A stretch of DNA of 64,000 nt from Calditrichaceae bacterium (GCA_013360445.1 JABWBP010000031.1:1-64000), one strand, 5' to 3'; counted from the first letter of the stretch, positions 1-10,046 are shown. Made by a program: numbers and translations. Notes: generated by a model from the letters alone, not told the origin.

Positions 1-1
1 T

Positions 2-98
2 AGGGAGCCAGAAAAAAATAATGTACCCAACTGAGCGCACAGAGTTATTGAAACACATTAGCGTTCAGTGGTACAATAAAAAGGGCGAAAGCCCTTAA
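2..98 (+). repeat. 97-bp duplicated leader element, copy 1
   Basis: Positions 2-98 match the reverse complement of 30064-30160 without a mismatch that I can find. Identity stops sharply at both ends. Within it a sigma70-like pair TTGAAA (48-53) and TACAAT (72-77) is spaced 18 bp. It is followed by a hairpin AAGGGC-GAAA-GCCCTT (81-96) with a GNRA loop. Read on the other strand the same hairpin is followed by TTTTTATT and would work as an intrinsic terminator. The element sits 36 bp upstream of the TonB receptor gene. Whether it is a mobile promoter, a remnant of an insertion sequence or a structured leader is not decidable here. Confidence 0.85.
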
Positions 99-134
99 AT
101 TCTTCAGGTATATGGGTATAAGGTATAATTACCA

Positions 135-2474
135 ATGCGTGATTACTTTAGTCGAACGTTCATTGTTCTAAGTCTTTTGTCTGCAGCCCTGTGGGCGCAG
201 GAAAAGGGCAGCATTACCGGAATGGTGATAGATGCCCAAACCAAAGAACCCCTGGTCGGGGTAAACGTGGTACTCATCGGCACGGAGAGGGGCGGTTCTA
301 CCAATGATGAGGGTAAATTCCGCATCGAAGAGCTTCCGGGCGGCGCTTACCAGGCCGAGTTTTCCTACCTGGGGTACCTTAGCGAGATCAAAACCGACAT
401 TATCGTAACCAACACCCGGCCCGCGTATCTCTCCGTGCAATTAAAGCCCCAACCGGTTCAGGGAGAGGCGGTGCTGGTTACGGCGGGATATTTTGTGGAA
501 GAAAAGCAGACCCAGCCCAGCGTGATCGGTTTCTCCCGGGAAGAGATCCGCCGCTTTCCCGGGGGATTCGAAGACGTGGTGCGCACGGTTTCCACCCTTC
601 CGGGGGTGGCCATCAACACCTCCGGCGGGCGCAACGATTTGTTAGTGCGCGGCGGGGGGCCGGCGGAGAACCTCTACGTGGTCAACAATATCGAAGTGCC
701 CAATATCAACCATTTCAGCACCCAGGGGAGCAGCAGCGGGAGCCTGAGTTTCGTCAACCTGGATTTCGTGGAAAACGTTACCTTTTCCAGCGGCGGATTC
801 GCGGCGCGGTACGGGGACAAAATGTCCTCCGTGCTCAGTTTAGACATGTCCCGCGGGCGGGATGACCGCCCGGGCGGGAAATTCCTGATTTCCGCCACCC
901 AGTTCGGCGCCAACATAGAAGGGCCGTTAGGAGAACGGGGGAATTATATCTTATCCGCGCGCAAGAGTTACCTGGACTTTATCTTCAAAGCCGCGGGGCT
1001 GCCCTTCGTGCCGGTTTATACCGACTTCAACCTGCTCGCCAATTATGATCTCTCCCCCCGCGACCAGCTCTTTCTGCTCGGCCTGGTCGCGCTCGACCGG
1101 GTGGACCGCGACCAATCCACGGAAGAAAACCGGGTCACCAACGCCGGCATCATGGATAATACCCAGGATATCTGGATCGGGGGGATAAACTATCGCCGCC
1201 TGTTCAACCACGGTTACCTGGACGCCACCCTCAACTTTAATTTTTATCAATACCGCTTCAGCCAGGTGGATGAGTTCGAAAGCGAATATTTCAACAGCCG
1301 CGCCGATGAACGGGAAACGGGATTGAAGCTGCAGCATTACTGGTCTATTTCCCCCGGCCTGGGACTGCTCAGCGGCGTTTCCGTTAAGACCCTGCTCAAC
1401 AAAAATACTACCGTTTTCGCCGATACCATTTACGACAGCAACGGCAACCGCACGCCGGCATCCGCGCTGGGACTGGAAAACAGCTACGCGGCAGACGCCC
1501 GGGCGCAAAAATACGCCGCTTTTGCGGAGCTGGAGTGGGACCCGCACCCGAAATGGGAATTCAACGCCGGGGTGCGCGCGGACTATTTTTCTTTCATCAA
1601 CCGGGCCGCCTATTTGGCGCCCCGGCTGGCGGCTAAATTCAAGTTTGCCGGGCGGCATTCCGTGAAGGCAAGCGGGGGAATCTATTACCAGTCTCCCTCC
1701 TACGTTTGGACCGTAAACCCGGTTAACCGGGATTTGAAAGCCCTGCGAAACGATATGCTGATCCTGGGGTGGGATTACCTGGCGCGCAACGACGTGCGTT
1801 TAGCGCTGGAAGGATATTACAAACGCTACCGCGATCTACCCACCGGGGCGATTCCGGGGGTGAACGACTATATCGTGATGAGCAATACCGGCGGGGGATA
1901 CGGCGGGCGGGAAGACGATTTCCAATCTTTCGGGTACTTTCCGCTGACTTCCGGGGCCAGGGGGGAAGCCTACGGGATGGAGTTGCTGCTGCAAAAGAAG
2001 TTCTCGGAAATCCCCTGTTACGGCCAGCTCAGCCTCTCCTATGGGAAGAGCGAGTTGACCGCCGGGAACGGAAAAGTGTACCCCAACCAGTTCGACCAGC
2101 GCTTCATTTTCAACCTTTCCGGGGGCTACAAATTCAACCGCAGTTGGGAGATCAGCGGCAAGTTCCGCTACTTTACCGGCATCCCCTACACCCCGGTGTA
2201 TCGCCCTTCCGAAAACCCTTTGAATCCCGGCCTGATCCAGAACCTGCCGGAAGAATACCTGACCGCCCGGCTGAATCCCGGCCACCATTTGGATGTGCGG
2301 GTGGATCGCTACTTCTATTTTCGCAGCCTGACCATGACCCTGTACCTGGATATTCAGAATATTTATAATTACAAAGTCCCGGTGCGCCCCAGTTACGATT
2401 TCTGGGAGGACGAGGTGAATACCAGCAACTCCATCGGGATTTTGCCCAGCATCGGCTTCAGCCTGGAGTTTTGA
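135..2474 (+). CDS. TonB-dependent outer membrane receptor with CarboxypepD_reg-like domain
   Basis: 779 residues. Residues 1-21 are a signal peptide ending ALWAQ. Residues about 26-115 form the carboxypeptidase-regulatory-like beta-sandwich typical of SusC/TonB receptors of the FCB group. A plug domain follows (about 125-235, with SGGRNDLLVRGG and GGFAARYGD), then an aromatic-rich 22-strand-type barrel ending in a C-terminal Phe. It would import a large substrate (siderophore, peptide or glycan) across the outer membrane using TonB energy; the substrate cannot be read from sequence. No Shine-Dalgarno sequence precedes the ATG. A TATAAT box lies only five bases upstream of it (124-129), so either the mRNA is leaderless or transcription starts in the 97-bp element at 2-98. 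No SusD partner is adjacent. Confidence 0.9.
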   Translation: MRDYFSRTFIVLSLLSAALWAQEKGSITGMVIDAQTKEPLVGVNVVLIGTERGGSTNDEGKFRIEELPGGAYQAEFSYLGYLSEIKTDIIVTNTRPAYLSVQLKPQPVQGEAVLVTAGYFVEEKQTQPSVIGFSREEIRRFPGGFEDVVRTVSTLPGVAINTSGGRNDLLVRGGGPAENLYVVNNIEVPNINHFSTQGSSSGSLSFVNLDFVENVTFSSGGFAARYGDKMSSVLSLDMSRGRDDRPGGKFLISATQFGANIEGPLGERGNYILSARKSYLDFIFKAAGLPFVPVYTDFNLLANYDLSPRDQLFLLGLVALDRVDRDQSTEENRVTNAGIMDNTQDIWIGGINYRRLFNHGYLDATLNFNFYQYRFSQVDEFESEYFNSRADERETGLKLQHYWSISPGLGLLSGVSVKTLLNKNTTVFADTIYDSNGNRTPASALGLENSYAADARAQKYAAFAELEWDPHPKWEFNAGVRADYFSFINRAAYLAPRLAAKFKFAGRHSVKASGGIYYQSPSYVWTVNPVNRDLKALRNDMLILGWDYLARNDVRLALEGYYKRYRDLPTGAIPGVNDYIVMSNTGGGYGGREDDFQSFGYFPLTSGARGEAYGMELLLQKKFSEIPCYGQLSLSYGKSELTAGNGKVYPNQFDQRFIFNLSGGYKFNRSWEISGKFRYFTGIPYTPVYRPSENPLNPGLIQNLPEEYLTARLNPGHHLDVRVDRYFYFRSLTMTLYLDIQNIYNYKVPVRPSYDFWEDEVNTSNSIGILPSIGFSLEF

Positions 2475-2487
2475 GCGCGTGCGAGGA

Positions 2488-2700
2488 TTGAATGGGGAAT
2501 GGAAGGTTGAATGGCTGGATGGTTAAATTGTTAAGTGGTTAAATTGTTGGGTGGTACTAACCATTCAGCCATTTAACCATCCATGTAATCCAACAATCCA
2601 ACAATCCAACAATCCAACAATCCAATAATCCAATAATCCAATAATCCAATAATCCAATAATCCAGTAATCCAGTAATCCAGTAATCCAATCATCCATATA
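2488..2700. repeat. Self-complementary word array with 8-bp tandem repeat
   Basis: The left part repeats AATGG/GGTTAAAT words and the right part their complements (AACCATTCAGCCATTTAACC). Then 14 uninterrupted 8-bp units follow at 2585-2696: one GTAATCCA, four ACAATCCA, five ATAATCCA, three GTAATCCA and one ATCATCCA. Same-variant units are contiguous, as expected from slippage or stepwise amplification. It fills the gap between the receptor and the peroxiredoxin gene, and no open frame there looks coding. Confidence 0.85.
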
Positions 2701-2725
2701 AATCCAACCAACGGAGGACTTTCTC

Positions 2726-3205
2726 ATGGCCAAAGAACTGAAAATCGGCGCTAAAGCGCCAGCCATTTCTTTAAAGGACGCGAACGAGCAAACCGTAACC
2801 CTGGATCAATTCACGGGGAAGTGGGTGGTGCTGTATTTCTATCCCAAGGATGACACCTCCGGCTGCACCGTGGAGGCGCTGGATTTTACTGCTCAATTGC
2901 CGCAGTTCCGGAAACTGAACGCCCAAATTATCGGCGTCAGCCCGGACTCCTGCCAGAGCCACCGCAAATTCATCGGCAAGCACGATTTGAAAGTGCTGCT
3001 GCTGAGCGATACCGAACAGATGACGCTGAACGATTACGGGGTGTGGCAGAAAAAGAGCATGTACGGCAAGGAGTACATGGGGGTGATTCGCACCACTTAC
3101 CTGATCGATCCGCAGGGGAAGATCGCCTACATCTGGCCGAAAGTGAGCGTAAACGGCCACGCCGACGCGGTGCGGGAGAAGATTGCAGAGCTGCAAAGCG
3201 CATAG
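2726..3205 (+). CDS. bcp: Peroxiredoxin, Bcp/PrxQ family (thiol peroxidase)
   Basis: 159 residues, full length for the family. It reduces hydrogen peroxide and organic peroxides using thioredoxin. The AhpC/TSA fold is evident: FYPKDDTSGCTVEA carries the peroxidatic Cys47, with Thr and Pro of the active site upstream. The usual PrxQ resolving Cys five residues later is absent (Leu52). Cys76 in VSPDSCQSH is the only other cysteine and is the candidate resolving residue, as in the subset of PrxQ proteins that use a more distant cysteine. The start is preceded by GGAGGA at a good distance (about 2712-2717). It is probably monocistronic, with word arrays on both sides. Confidence 0.92.
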   Translation: MAKELKIGAKAPAISLKDANEQTVTLDQFTGKWVVLYFYPKDDTSGCTVEALDFTAQLPQFRKLNAQIIGVSPDSCQSHRKFIGKHDLKVLLLSDTEQMTLNDYGVWQKKSMYGKEYMGVIRTTYLIDPQGKIAYIWPKVSVNGHADAVREKIAELQSA

Positions 3206-3493
3206 GGCATAGGGCATAGAGCAGAGCGTAGTGTACATACTTTTATCCGCATGGTATGCTTCTTCACGCACCATGCGCTCTGCGCTCTGCAAAAAATAAA
3301 TTTGCTTTGCTTGATTTATTCGGCGGGAGTTTCATAATTTATGCCTCCGGGTATTACGACCGATAATTGAAGTTTCTGCGCGAAGCAGCGGTCGTCTCCC
3401 GGCGCTTACGTGAGCGCGCGCCGTTCGCCGGCAAAGCCCGGCGCGGCGGCATGAGGTAAGCGCAAATCCAATTTAAGCGAAAGGGCAACATAC
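3206..3493. other. Word array followed by GC-rich, structure-prone leader of gcvP
   Basis: 3200-3292 is a small array of GCATAGGG/AGAGCGTA-like words with their complements (CATGCGCTCTGCGCTCTGC). 3380-3470 is GC-rich and contains nested complementary segments: GCGCT-TACGTG-AGCGC, and GCCG..CGCCGG..CCGGCG..CGGC. I looked for the conserved core of the glycine riboswitch expected before gcvP and did not find it. A structured 5' leader is possible but not assignable. Confidence 0.4.
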
Positions 3494-6421
3494 ATGCATC
3501 TTGACCAGTCAAGCAAATCTGCGTTTCCCGATCAATTCTCCTCCCGCCATATCGGTATCAGCGCCTCGGAACTATCGGAAATGCTGCAAATCATCGGCTG
3601 CGATTCCCTGGAAACGCTGCTTAACGAAACCGTCCCGAAAGCGATTCGCCTGAAGGAACCGTTGAACCTGCCGGAGGCGATCAGTGAGGCGGAATTCCTG
3701 CGCGAGCTGAAAAAAATCGCCCAAAAGAACAAAACCTTCAAATCTTTCATCGGGATGGGTTATTACGGAACCATTCTGCCGACCGTGATCGCCCGCAATA
3801 TTTTTGAGAACCCCGGCTGGTACACCGCCTACACCCCATACCAGGCGGAAATTGCCCAGGGACGCTTAGAAGCGCTGTTGAATTTCCAGACCATGGTGGC
3901 AGACCTGACCGGAATGGAAATCGCCAACGCTTCGCTGTTGGACGAGGGAACCGCCGCCGCGGAGGCGATGAGCATGATGCACCGCGCCCGCTCCCCGGAG
4001 GCGGCCGATCGCAACGCCCACACCTTTTTTGTGTCCGATAAATGTTTTCCCCAGACCATCGACGTTCTGCGAACCCGCGCCAAACCCTTAGGAATTCAAC
4101 TGCAAATCGGGGACGCGCAGAATTTGGAGCTGAACGACCGGCTTTACGGCATTTTGCTCCAATTTCCGGACGCCGACGGAAGCGTGGCCGATTATTCCGC
4201 CTTGATCGAAGAGGCGCACAAGCAGCACATCCTGGTGGCCGTGGCCGCGGATTTGCTCAGCCTGGCGCTGCTGACGCCCCCCGGGGAGATCGGCGCGGAT
4301 GTGGTTTTCGGCTCCGCCCAGCGCTTCGGGGTGCCGCGGGGATTCGGCGGGCCGCACGCCGCCTTCTTTGCCGCCCGCGACGCCTTCAAGCGCCACGTGC
4401 CGGGCCGGGTTATCGGGGTTTCCATCGACCGCCGCGGTAAAAAAGCCTACCGCATGGCCTTGCAAACCCGGGAGCAGCACATCCGGCGGGAAAAAGCCAC
4501 TTCCAATATCTGCACCGCCCAGACCCTCCTGGCCAACATGGCCAGCATGTACGCGGTCTATCACGGGCCGGAAGGTTTGAAAGCGATCGCCCGGCGCATT
4601 CACAAATATACCCGCATCCTGGATATCGAATTAACTAAATTAGGATTCACCCAGGCCAACCGCTATTACTTCGATACCCTGAAGATCGCCATACCTTCCC
4701 CGGAAAAAGAGCGCATGAGCGGTATTCAGAAATTCGCCCTGGAGACGGGAATGAATTTCCGCTACATCGATTCCCGCCACATCGGAATTTCCTTTGACGA
4801 GTTGGTTCTCCCGGAAGATATCCAGCAAATCTTGCGGATTTTTGCCCGTTCGGTGGGAAAAGAATCGCCGCGCATCGACGTCAACAACCATCCCCAGGGC
4901 GATCAGGCCGCCATCCCCAAAGCGCTGCAGCGCCGCAGCGAGTTCATGGCGCACCCGGTCTTCCATCAGTACCACACCGAGACCAAAATGCTGCGGTATA
5001 TCAAGAGCCTGGAAAACCGGGATCTCTCCCTCACCATTTCCATGATCCCGTTAGGCTCCTGCACCATGAAATTGAACGCCACCACGGAGCTGATCCCGGT
5101 AATCTGGCCGGAATTTTCCCATCTGCACCCCTTCATTCCCCGGGACCAGGCGGAGGGATACCATCAAATGTTTGCGGAGCTGGAATCCATGCTCTGTGAA
5201 ATTACCGGGCTGGAGGCGGTCTCCTTGCAGCCCAACTCCGGGGCGCAGGGTGAATTTACCGGCATGATGGTGATCCGCGCCTACCATGAGGACCGCGGCC
5301 AGGGGCATCGCAACGTGGCGCTCATCCCCTCTTCCGCGCACGGAACCAACCCCGCCAGCGCGGTGATGGCCGGCATGGAGGTGGTGATCGTGAAATGCGA
5401 CGATCACGGCAACATCGACCTGGCGGATTTGCAGGCAAAAGCGCAGCAGCACGCTAACCGCTTAGCCGCGTTGATGGTGACTTATCCCTCCACGCATGGG
5501 GTTTTCGAGGAAGACATCAAAGAGATTTGCGAAATCGTGCACCAAAACGGCGGCCAGGTGTATATGGACGGCGCCAACATGAACGCCCAGGTGGGGTTGA
5601 CCAAACCGGGGATCATCGGGGCGGACGTTTGCCACCTGAACCTGCACAAAACCTTCAGCATTCCCCACGGCGGGGGCGGCCCGGGCATGGGGCCGATTTG
5701 CGTGGCCGGCCACCTGGCCCCCTATCTACCCGGGCACGTGTTCGCGCCCAAAAAGTCGGAAAAAGCCCTCCCGGCGGTCTCTTCCACCCACTGGGGCAGC
5801 GCCAATATCCTGGTCATTTCCTACGGCTACATCAAAATGTTAGGGAAAGAGGGGGTAAAAAAAGCCAGCGAATACGCTATCCTGAACGCCAATTACATCA
5901 AATCGCGCCTGGAAAAGTACTACCCGGTGCTCTATACCGGCAAAAAAGGGCGAGTGGGCCACGAATTGATCTTCGACTGCCGACCCTTTAAGCAGCAGGG
6001 CGGGATCGAAGTGGAAGATATCGCCAAGCGCTTGATGGATTACGGATTCCACGCTCCCACGGTCTCCTTCCCGGTCATCGGCACCCTGATGGTGGAACCC
6101 ACGGAAAGCGAATCCAAAGATGAGTTGGACCGCTTCTGCGACGCCATGATTTCCATTTACGAGGAGATTCAGGAGGTGCTGAAGGGAATCGCCGACCCGC
6201 TCGACAACGTGCTGAAAAACGCCCCCCATACCGCGGAAGAGGCGCTCTCCGATAACTGGACCCACCCCTACTCCCGGGAAAAAGCGGTGTACCCGCTGCC
6301 CTACCTGCGGGAGCACAAATTCTGGCCCGCGGTGGCGCGGATCGACAACGCTTACGGGGACCGCAACCTGGTCTGCACCTGCCCGCCGGTGGAGGAATAC
6401 CTGGCGGATGAGGAGAAATGA
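3494..6421 (+). CDS. gcvP: Glycine dehydrogenase (decarboxylating), P-protein
   Basis: 975 residues, the size of single-chain P-protein (homodimeric type). It decarboxylates glycine with PLP and passes the aminomethyl group to the lipoyl H-protein of the glycine cleavage system. N-terminal half about 15-440 ([31 protein letters not shown]), catalytic C-terminal half about 470-950 with [10 protein letters not shown] and the PLP lysine in [16 protein letters not shown] (Lys719, equivalent to the catalytic lysine of characterised P-proteins). ATG is preceded by AAGGG at about eight to ten bases. Genes for the H, T and L proteins are not in this window, so the complex must be assembled from distant loci. 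A cognate array at 6428-6520 follows the stop. Confidence 0.97.
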   Translation: MHLDQSSKSAFPDQFSSRHIGISASELSEMLQIIGCDSLETLLNETVPKAIRLKEPLNLPEAISEAEFLRELKKIAQKNKTFKSFIGMGYYGTILPTVIARNIFENPGWYTAYTPYQAEIAQGRLEALLNFQTMVADLTGMEIANASLLDEGTAAAEAMSMMHRARSPEAADRNAHTFFVSDKCFPQTIDVLRTRAKPLGIQLQIGDAQNLELNDRLYGILLQFPDADGSVADYSALIEEAHKQHILVAVAADLLSLALLTPPGEIGADVVFGSAQRFGVPRGFGGPHAAFFAARDAFKRHVPGRVIGVSIDRRGKKAYRMALQTREQHIRREKATSNICTAQTLLANMASMYAVYHGPEGLKAIARRIHKYTRILDIELTKLGFTQANRYYFDTLKIAIPSPEKERMSGIQKFALETGMNFRYIDSRHIGISFDELVLPEDIQQILRIFARSVGKESPRIDVNNHPQGDQAAIPKALQRRSEFMAHPVFHQYHTETKMLRYIKSLENRDLSLTISMIPLGSCTMKLNATTELIPVIWPEFSHLHPFIPRDQAEGYHQMFAELESMLCEITGLEAVSLQPNSGAQGEFTGMMVIRAYHEDRGQGHRNVALIPSSAHGTNPASAVMAGMEVVIVKCDDHGNIDLADLQAKAQQHANRLAALMVTYPSTHGVFEEDIKEICEIVHQNGGQVYMDGANMNAQVGLTKPGIIGADVCHLNLHKTFSIPHGGGGPGMGPICVAGHLAPYLPGHVFAPKKSEKALPAVSSTHWGSANILVISYGYIKMLGKEGVKKASEYAILNANYIKSRLEKYYPVLYTGKKGRVGHELIFDCRPFKQQGGIEVEDIAKRLMDYGFHAPTVSFPVIGTLMVEPTESESKDELDRFCDAMISIYEEIQEVLKGIADPLDNVLKNAPHTAEEALSDNWTHPYSREKAVYPLPYLREHKFWPAVARIDNAYGDRNLVCTCPPVEEYLADEEK

Positions 6422-6427
6422 GGGGGG

Positions 6428-6520
6428 AGGGGGATCGTAACTCGTAATGCGTAACTCGTAATGTGAATTTCGTATTCCGTTTTGTTACGCATTACGTTTT
6501 GCGCAATACGTACCAAATAT
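6428..6520. repeat. Self-complementary GTAATGC/GTAACTC word array
   Basis: The left arm repeats CGTAATG, CGTAACTC and CGTATTCC words. The right arm holds the complements (TTACGCATTACG, GCGCAATACG). It folds into a long imperfect hairpin between the convergent gcvP and rfbC ends, so it may act as a two-way terminator. Arrays of the same family recur at 18714-18832, 27541-27663, 43520-43612 and 47175-47252. Confidence 0.85.
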
Positions 6521-6522
6521 CC

Positions 6523-7086
6523 CTATCTCTCAGAATACCGCGGTAGATGCTGCACGGGGACGTCTGCCAGGCGGGGATACATCGCGTCTTTCTCCGAAAG
6601 CAGGGGCGCTCCTTGCAGCGGCCACTCGATATTCACCTCCGGATCGGACCAGATAATGCCGTATTCGTCGCCCGGGGCGTATAGATCGGTGCACTTGTAG
6701 GTAACGTCGGCCTGCTCGCTGAGCACGTAAAAACCGTGCGCGAAGCCCCCCGGCACGTACAACTGCCGGCGGTTCTCCGCCGAAAGCGTGACGCCCACCC
6801 ATTTGCCGAAGGTCGGGGAGCCGTGCCGGATATCCACCGCCACGTCGAATATCTCCCCCGTGACAACGTAGAGCAATTTCTCCTGGGGCTGCTTCAATTG
6901 GTAGTGCAGCCCGCGGAGAACCCCTTTGGAGGAATGGGAGTGGTTGTCCTGCACGAAGGGCTTAGCGATCCCCGCCCGGGCGTATTTCTCGCGGTGGTAG
7001 GTCTCCAGAAAAACGCCCCGTTGATCGCCGAATACCCGCGGTTCGATCAACAGCACTCCCGGCAACCCGGTTTCCGATACCTTCAT
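6523..7086 (-). CDS. rfbC: dTDP-4-dehydrorhamnose 3,5-epimerase
   Basis: 187 residues, the usual length. It epimerises dTDP-4-keto-6-deoxyglucose at C3 and C5, the third step of dTDP-rhamnose synthesis for surface polysaccharide. The RmlC cupin signature is clear: FVQDNHSHSSKGVLRGLHYQ with the metal-free active-site His, then GEIFDVAVDIRHGSPTFGKW and YVPGGFAHGFYVLSE. It is last in a minus-strand set rfbB - UDP-sugar dehydrogenase - rfbC, with 12 bp to the dehydrogenase, so those two are very likely co-transcribed. rfbA and rfbD are not present here. Confidence 0.96.
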   Translation of the reverse strand: MKVSETGLPGVLLIEPRVFGDQRGVFLETYHREKYARAGIAKPFVQDNHSHSSKGVLRGLHYQLKQPQEKLLYVVTGEIFDVAVDIRHGSPTFGKWVGVTLSAENRRQLYVPGGFAHGFYVLSEQADVTYKCTDLYAPGDEYGIIWSDPEVNIEWPLQGAPLLSEKDAMYPRLADVPVQHLPRYSER

Positions 7087-7098
7087 GGCATAGATTTC

Positions 7099-8493
7099 CT
7101 ATTTACTGTTTTTAGCCGGCGGTTTCAACGCCGGCGAGCCTACCGCCAGATAGGTGTACCCTTTGGCAACCAATTCGTTGTAATCGGGGATCATCCTCCG
7201 GCCATCGATGATCAAATAGGGCGGTTTGACGGTGCGCATGATGCTGTCGGAAAGCCCCCGGAACTCCTCCCAGTCCGTAGAAACAAAGAGAGCGTCGCTG
7301 CCCTCGATCGCGTCTTCGGTGGAGGCGTGGTACTCGATCTTCTCGAAGAGGATATTGTTGTTGGTGCTGAAAACCTTTTTGGCTTCCTCGATGGCCAGGG
7401 GATCGTAGGCTTTGATCTTGCTCACCCCTTTCCCTAACAGGGTCTCCACCACTTTGATGGAAGATGCGTCGCGCATGTCATTGGTCTGCTTCTTGAAAGC
7501 CAATCCTAACAGGGCCACGGTTTTATTGCTGAAGCGGAAGTCAGCCTCGCTTTGCGCCCGCTCGACCAGGTAAACCTTCTGGAATTCGTTTACTTCATAG
7601 GAAGATTCCAACATTTTGGTGTTCACGTCCACCCGCCGCAACTGGTAGATCAGGGAGCGGATATCCTTCCCGAAGCAGCTTCCCCCCGCGCCGTTGCTCA
7701 CGTACGAGCCCCAGGTGCTGATGCGGTCGTCCGCGGTAACCCCCTTGCGCAGGTCTTCGATCTTGATGTTGGGGAATTTCTCGCCCAACCGCGCGCCCAC
7801 CCCGTTCCAAAAGGAAATATAGGTGAGCAGCATGGTGTTGGCCACGTATTTGATGGATTCTGCGGTTTCCGGAGTGGTTTCGATGTATTGAATGCGCACG
7901 TGATTGACGAACTGGGAATAAACCCGGCGCAGAATCTTGAAATCTTCCTCCCGGTCGCAGCCCACCACCAGCCGGTCGGGTTTGCGCGCTTGCGCCACCG
8001 CGGTTCCCTCCGCGAGGAACTCCGGGTTGGACGCCACCCCGAAATTGGGAACGTTATGATCATCCATCACCTTTTCCAGCCGCCGCGCGGTACCGATGGG
8101 AACGGTGCTCTTATTGACCAACACCACCCGTTTCTTGTTCTTCCGCTTTGCTAAGCGCTGGGCAAAAGCTTCCGCCGCGGCGTCGTAGTAGGTCAGGTTG
8201 GAAGAGCCGTCCGGGTTGGGTGGGGTGGGAAGGCAGAAAAAGATCGCGTCCGCCCCATCGAGGATGGCATCCAGGTCGCTGGTGAAGAATAGATACTTGT
8301 TGATGGTTTCGTGAATCAGGTTGGTTAAACCCGGCTCGTTCACGTACGCTTCGATGCGGCCGGCCTGGCCGCTGGCGTAGGCTTCTATCTTTTCCTTGTT
8401 AATATCATAGGCATAGACCTCATGCCCGTATTCCGAGCACACCGCGGCGTGAACCAGTCCCACGTAGCCGGTGCCTGCAACAATAATCTTCAT
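7099..8493 (-). CDS. ugd: UDP-glucose 6-dehydrogenase family (nucleotide-sugar dehydrogenase)
   Basis: 464 residues. NAD-dependent four-electron oxidation of a UDP- or GDP-sugar to the uronic acid, for capsule or O-antigen. The N-terminal Rossmann domain begins with IVAGTGYVGLVHAAVCSE. The central dimerisation helix and substrate loop contain the catalytic cysteine in NGAGGSCFGKDIRSL. The C-terminal UDP-binding domain has LGLAFKKQTNDMRDASS, the usual Ugd signature. UDP-glucose is the default substrate but GDP-mannose or UDP-GlcNAc cannot be excluded. Start ATG is preceded by GAGGAAAC. Twelve bases separate its stop from rfbC. Confidence 0.9.
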   Translation of the reverse strand: MKIIVAGTGYVGLVHAAVCSEYGHEVYAYDINKEKIEAYASGQAGRIEAYVNEPGLTNLIHETINKYLFFTSDLDAILDGADAIFFCLPTPPNPDGSSNLTYYDAAAEAFAQRLAKRKNKKRVVLVNKSTVPIGTARRLEKVMDDHNVPNFGVASNPEFLAEGTAVAQARKPDRLVVGCDREEDFKILRRVYSQFVNHVRIQYIETTPETAESIKYVANTMLLTYISFWNGVGARLGEKFPNIKIEDLRKGVTADDRISTWGSYVSNGAGGSCFGKDIRSLIYQLRRVDVNTKMLESSYEVNEFQKVYLVERAQSEADFRFSNKTVALLGLAFKKQTNDMRDASSIKVVETLLGKGVSKIKAYDPLAIEEAKKVFSTNNNILFEKIEYHASTEDAIEGSDALFVSTDWEEFRGLSDSIMRTVKPPYLIIDGRRMIPDYNELVAKGYTYLAVGSPALKPPAKNSK

Positions 8494-8660
8494 AGGGTTT
8501 CCTCAGTTGGTTAAAATTTCCGCTAAAATCTTGAATATAGAAAAGAGCGGAAATCTTAAACATTGCCAAAACGCACAGGACAGGGGGGATGAAATTTTAC
8601 CGCACCGGAACTCGCAGCGCCTTCCCCAACAATCATCAATCTTCAATTTTCAATCTTAAT
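8494..8660. repeat. Intergenic gap with short CAATCTTCAATTTT word run
   Basis: 8627-8659 is a short run of CAATCAT/CAATCTT/CAATTTT words, the same word family as 12460-12495. Nothing coding is visible in the remaining bases between ugd and rfbB. Confidence 0.5.
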
Positions 8661-9713
8661 TCACCCATAGTGCGCCTTGATCCAGTTCTGGTACTCCCCG
8701 CTTTTCACCCGCTCCACCCACTCCCGGCGCTCTAAGTACCAGCGGATGGTTTTGTCGATGCCGGTCTCAAAGGATTCCGCAGGCGTCCAACCCAACTCCC
8801 CGCGCAGCTTGCTGAAATCAATCGCGTAGCGCCAGTCGTGGCCGGGGCGGTCTTTCACAAAGGTGATCAGCTCCCGGCGCGGGGGCGCGCCGCTTTCCGG
8901 CAGGATCGCGTCTAAGCGGTCGCAGATCAACTGCACCACCCGGAGGTTGGGCAATTCCGTGTCGCCGCCGATGTTGTAGGTCTCTCCCCGCCTTCCCCGG
9001 TTCATGATCAGCCAGATCGCCGCGCAATGGTCGCGCACGTACAGCCAGTCGCGCACGTTGCTGCCGTCGCCGTACACCGGCAGGGGCTTGCGCTCCAGCG
9101 CGTTGAGGATCATCAGGGGAATGAGCTTTTCCGGGAATTGATAGGGGCCGTAGTTGTTGGAGCAGTTGGAAATGGTTACCGGGATGTTGTAGGTTTTATA
9201 GTAAGCGCGCACCAGGTGGTCGGAAGCGGCTTTGGAAGCGGAGTAAGGGCTGTTGGGTTTATAGGCGGTGGCCTCAGTAAACGCCCCCTCTTTTCCTAAG
9301 CTGCCGAAAACTTCATCGGTGCTGACGTGGTGGAACAGGCGCAGCCGGTCGCGGTGCTCCCGGGCGGTTTCCAGAAGGTTGAAGGTGCCGATCACGTTGG
9401 TCTGGATAAACGCATCCGGCCCGGCGATGGAGCGGTCCACGTGGGATTCCGCGGCAAAATGGCAGATCGTATCGATTTGGAACTCCCGGAAGATCCGCTG
9501 CAGCTCCGCGCGGTCGCAAATATCCGCTTTTTGGAAAACATAGCGCTGCGCGAATTTCTCGTCGATGCCGGCCAGGTTCTCCGGGTTGCCGGCGTAAGTC
9601 AGCTTGTCCAGGTTGATGATCCGCCCGGCAAAATCCGTCTCCTCTAACAGGTAGCGGATGAAATTGCTGCCGATAAACCCGCAGCCGCCGGTCACTAAGA
9701 TGTTCTGCATCAT
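8661..9713 (-). CDS. rfbB: dTDP-glucose 4,6-dehydratase
   Basis: 350 residues from the chosen start. Extended SDR enzyme that makes dTDP-4-keto-6-deoxyglucose for rhamnose and other deoxysugars. NAD motif [11 protein letters not shown], catalytic residues in [10 protein letters not shown] (Thr, Asp, Glu) and the YSASKAASD Tyr-Lys pair. The C-terminal substrate part ends with typical [15 protein letters not shown] longer reading begins at a TTG at 9734, but AAGGAAG lies eight bases upstream of the ATG at 9713 and the protein then starts [10 protein letters not shown] as other RfbB proteins do. I therefore choose 9713. First gene of the rfbB-ugd-rfbC set. Confidence 0.96.
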   Translation of the reverse strand: MMQNILVTGGCGFIGSNFIRYLLEETDFAGRIINLDKLTYAGNPENLAGIDEKFAQRYVFQKADICDRAELQRIFREFQIDTICHFAAESHVDRSIAGPDAFIQTNVIGTFNLLETAREHRDRLRLFHHVSTDEVFGSLGKEGAFTEATAYKPNSPYSASKAASDHLVRAYYKTYNIPVTISNCSNNYGPYQFPEKLIPLMILNALERKPLPVYGDGSNVRDWLYVRDHCAAIWLIMNRGRRGETYNIGGDTELPNLRVVQLICDRLDAILPESGAPPRRELITFVKDRPGHDWRYAIDFSKLRGELGWTPAESFETGIDKTIRWYLERREWVERVKSGEYQNWIKAHYG

Positions 9714-9734
9714 GGTTCTCACTTCCTTAATCAA

Positions 9735-10046
9735 ATGGTTGCGAAGAAGCCAATACTAACAAAATACCCCCAAGTAATCCAATGATTTTATAACTATTCC
9801 GCCCCGCTCATCCTCTCATCCACCCGTAAGTTCTGTCACCCCGGCGGCGATAGAAATTTCGCAAAATTACCGCGCCATGGAAAGCTATCATTTTTGAGAT
9901 ACCGGGGCCATCAGCGTTCCCAAATTACTGTTTTTTTCACCCCAAAGATACCGTATCTTGGGGTAGAAATAGATTTGTTGAATCGAATGGATGTCAGGAA
10001 AATTTTAACTTCGGAAGTACAAATTCAACCATCGCAGAGGTATTCA
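9735..10046. other. Divergent intergenic region, rfbB / YbaY-like lipoprotein
   Basis: About 310 bp between divergent genes, more AT-rich than the flanks, so it must hold promoters for both. I see no array and no convincing -10/-35 pair to report. Confidence 0.4.

Noticed and set aside
951-1658. 235-codon minus-strand frame inside the TonB receptor gene
   Set aside because: Antisense of a clear gene in GC-rich DNA. The real gene is recognisable over its whole length.
2585-2696. CRISPR-like array
   Set aside because: Units are only 8 bp and contiguous without spacers. No cas genes in the window.
3206-3493. Glycine riboswitch before gcvP
   Set aside because: The conserved purine-rich core and the tandem aptamer arrangement were not found.
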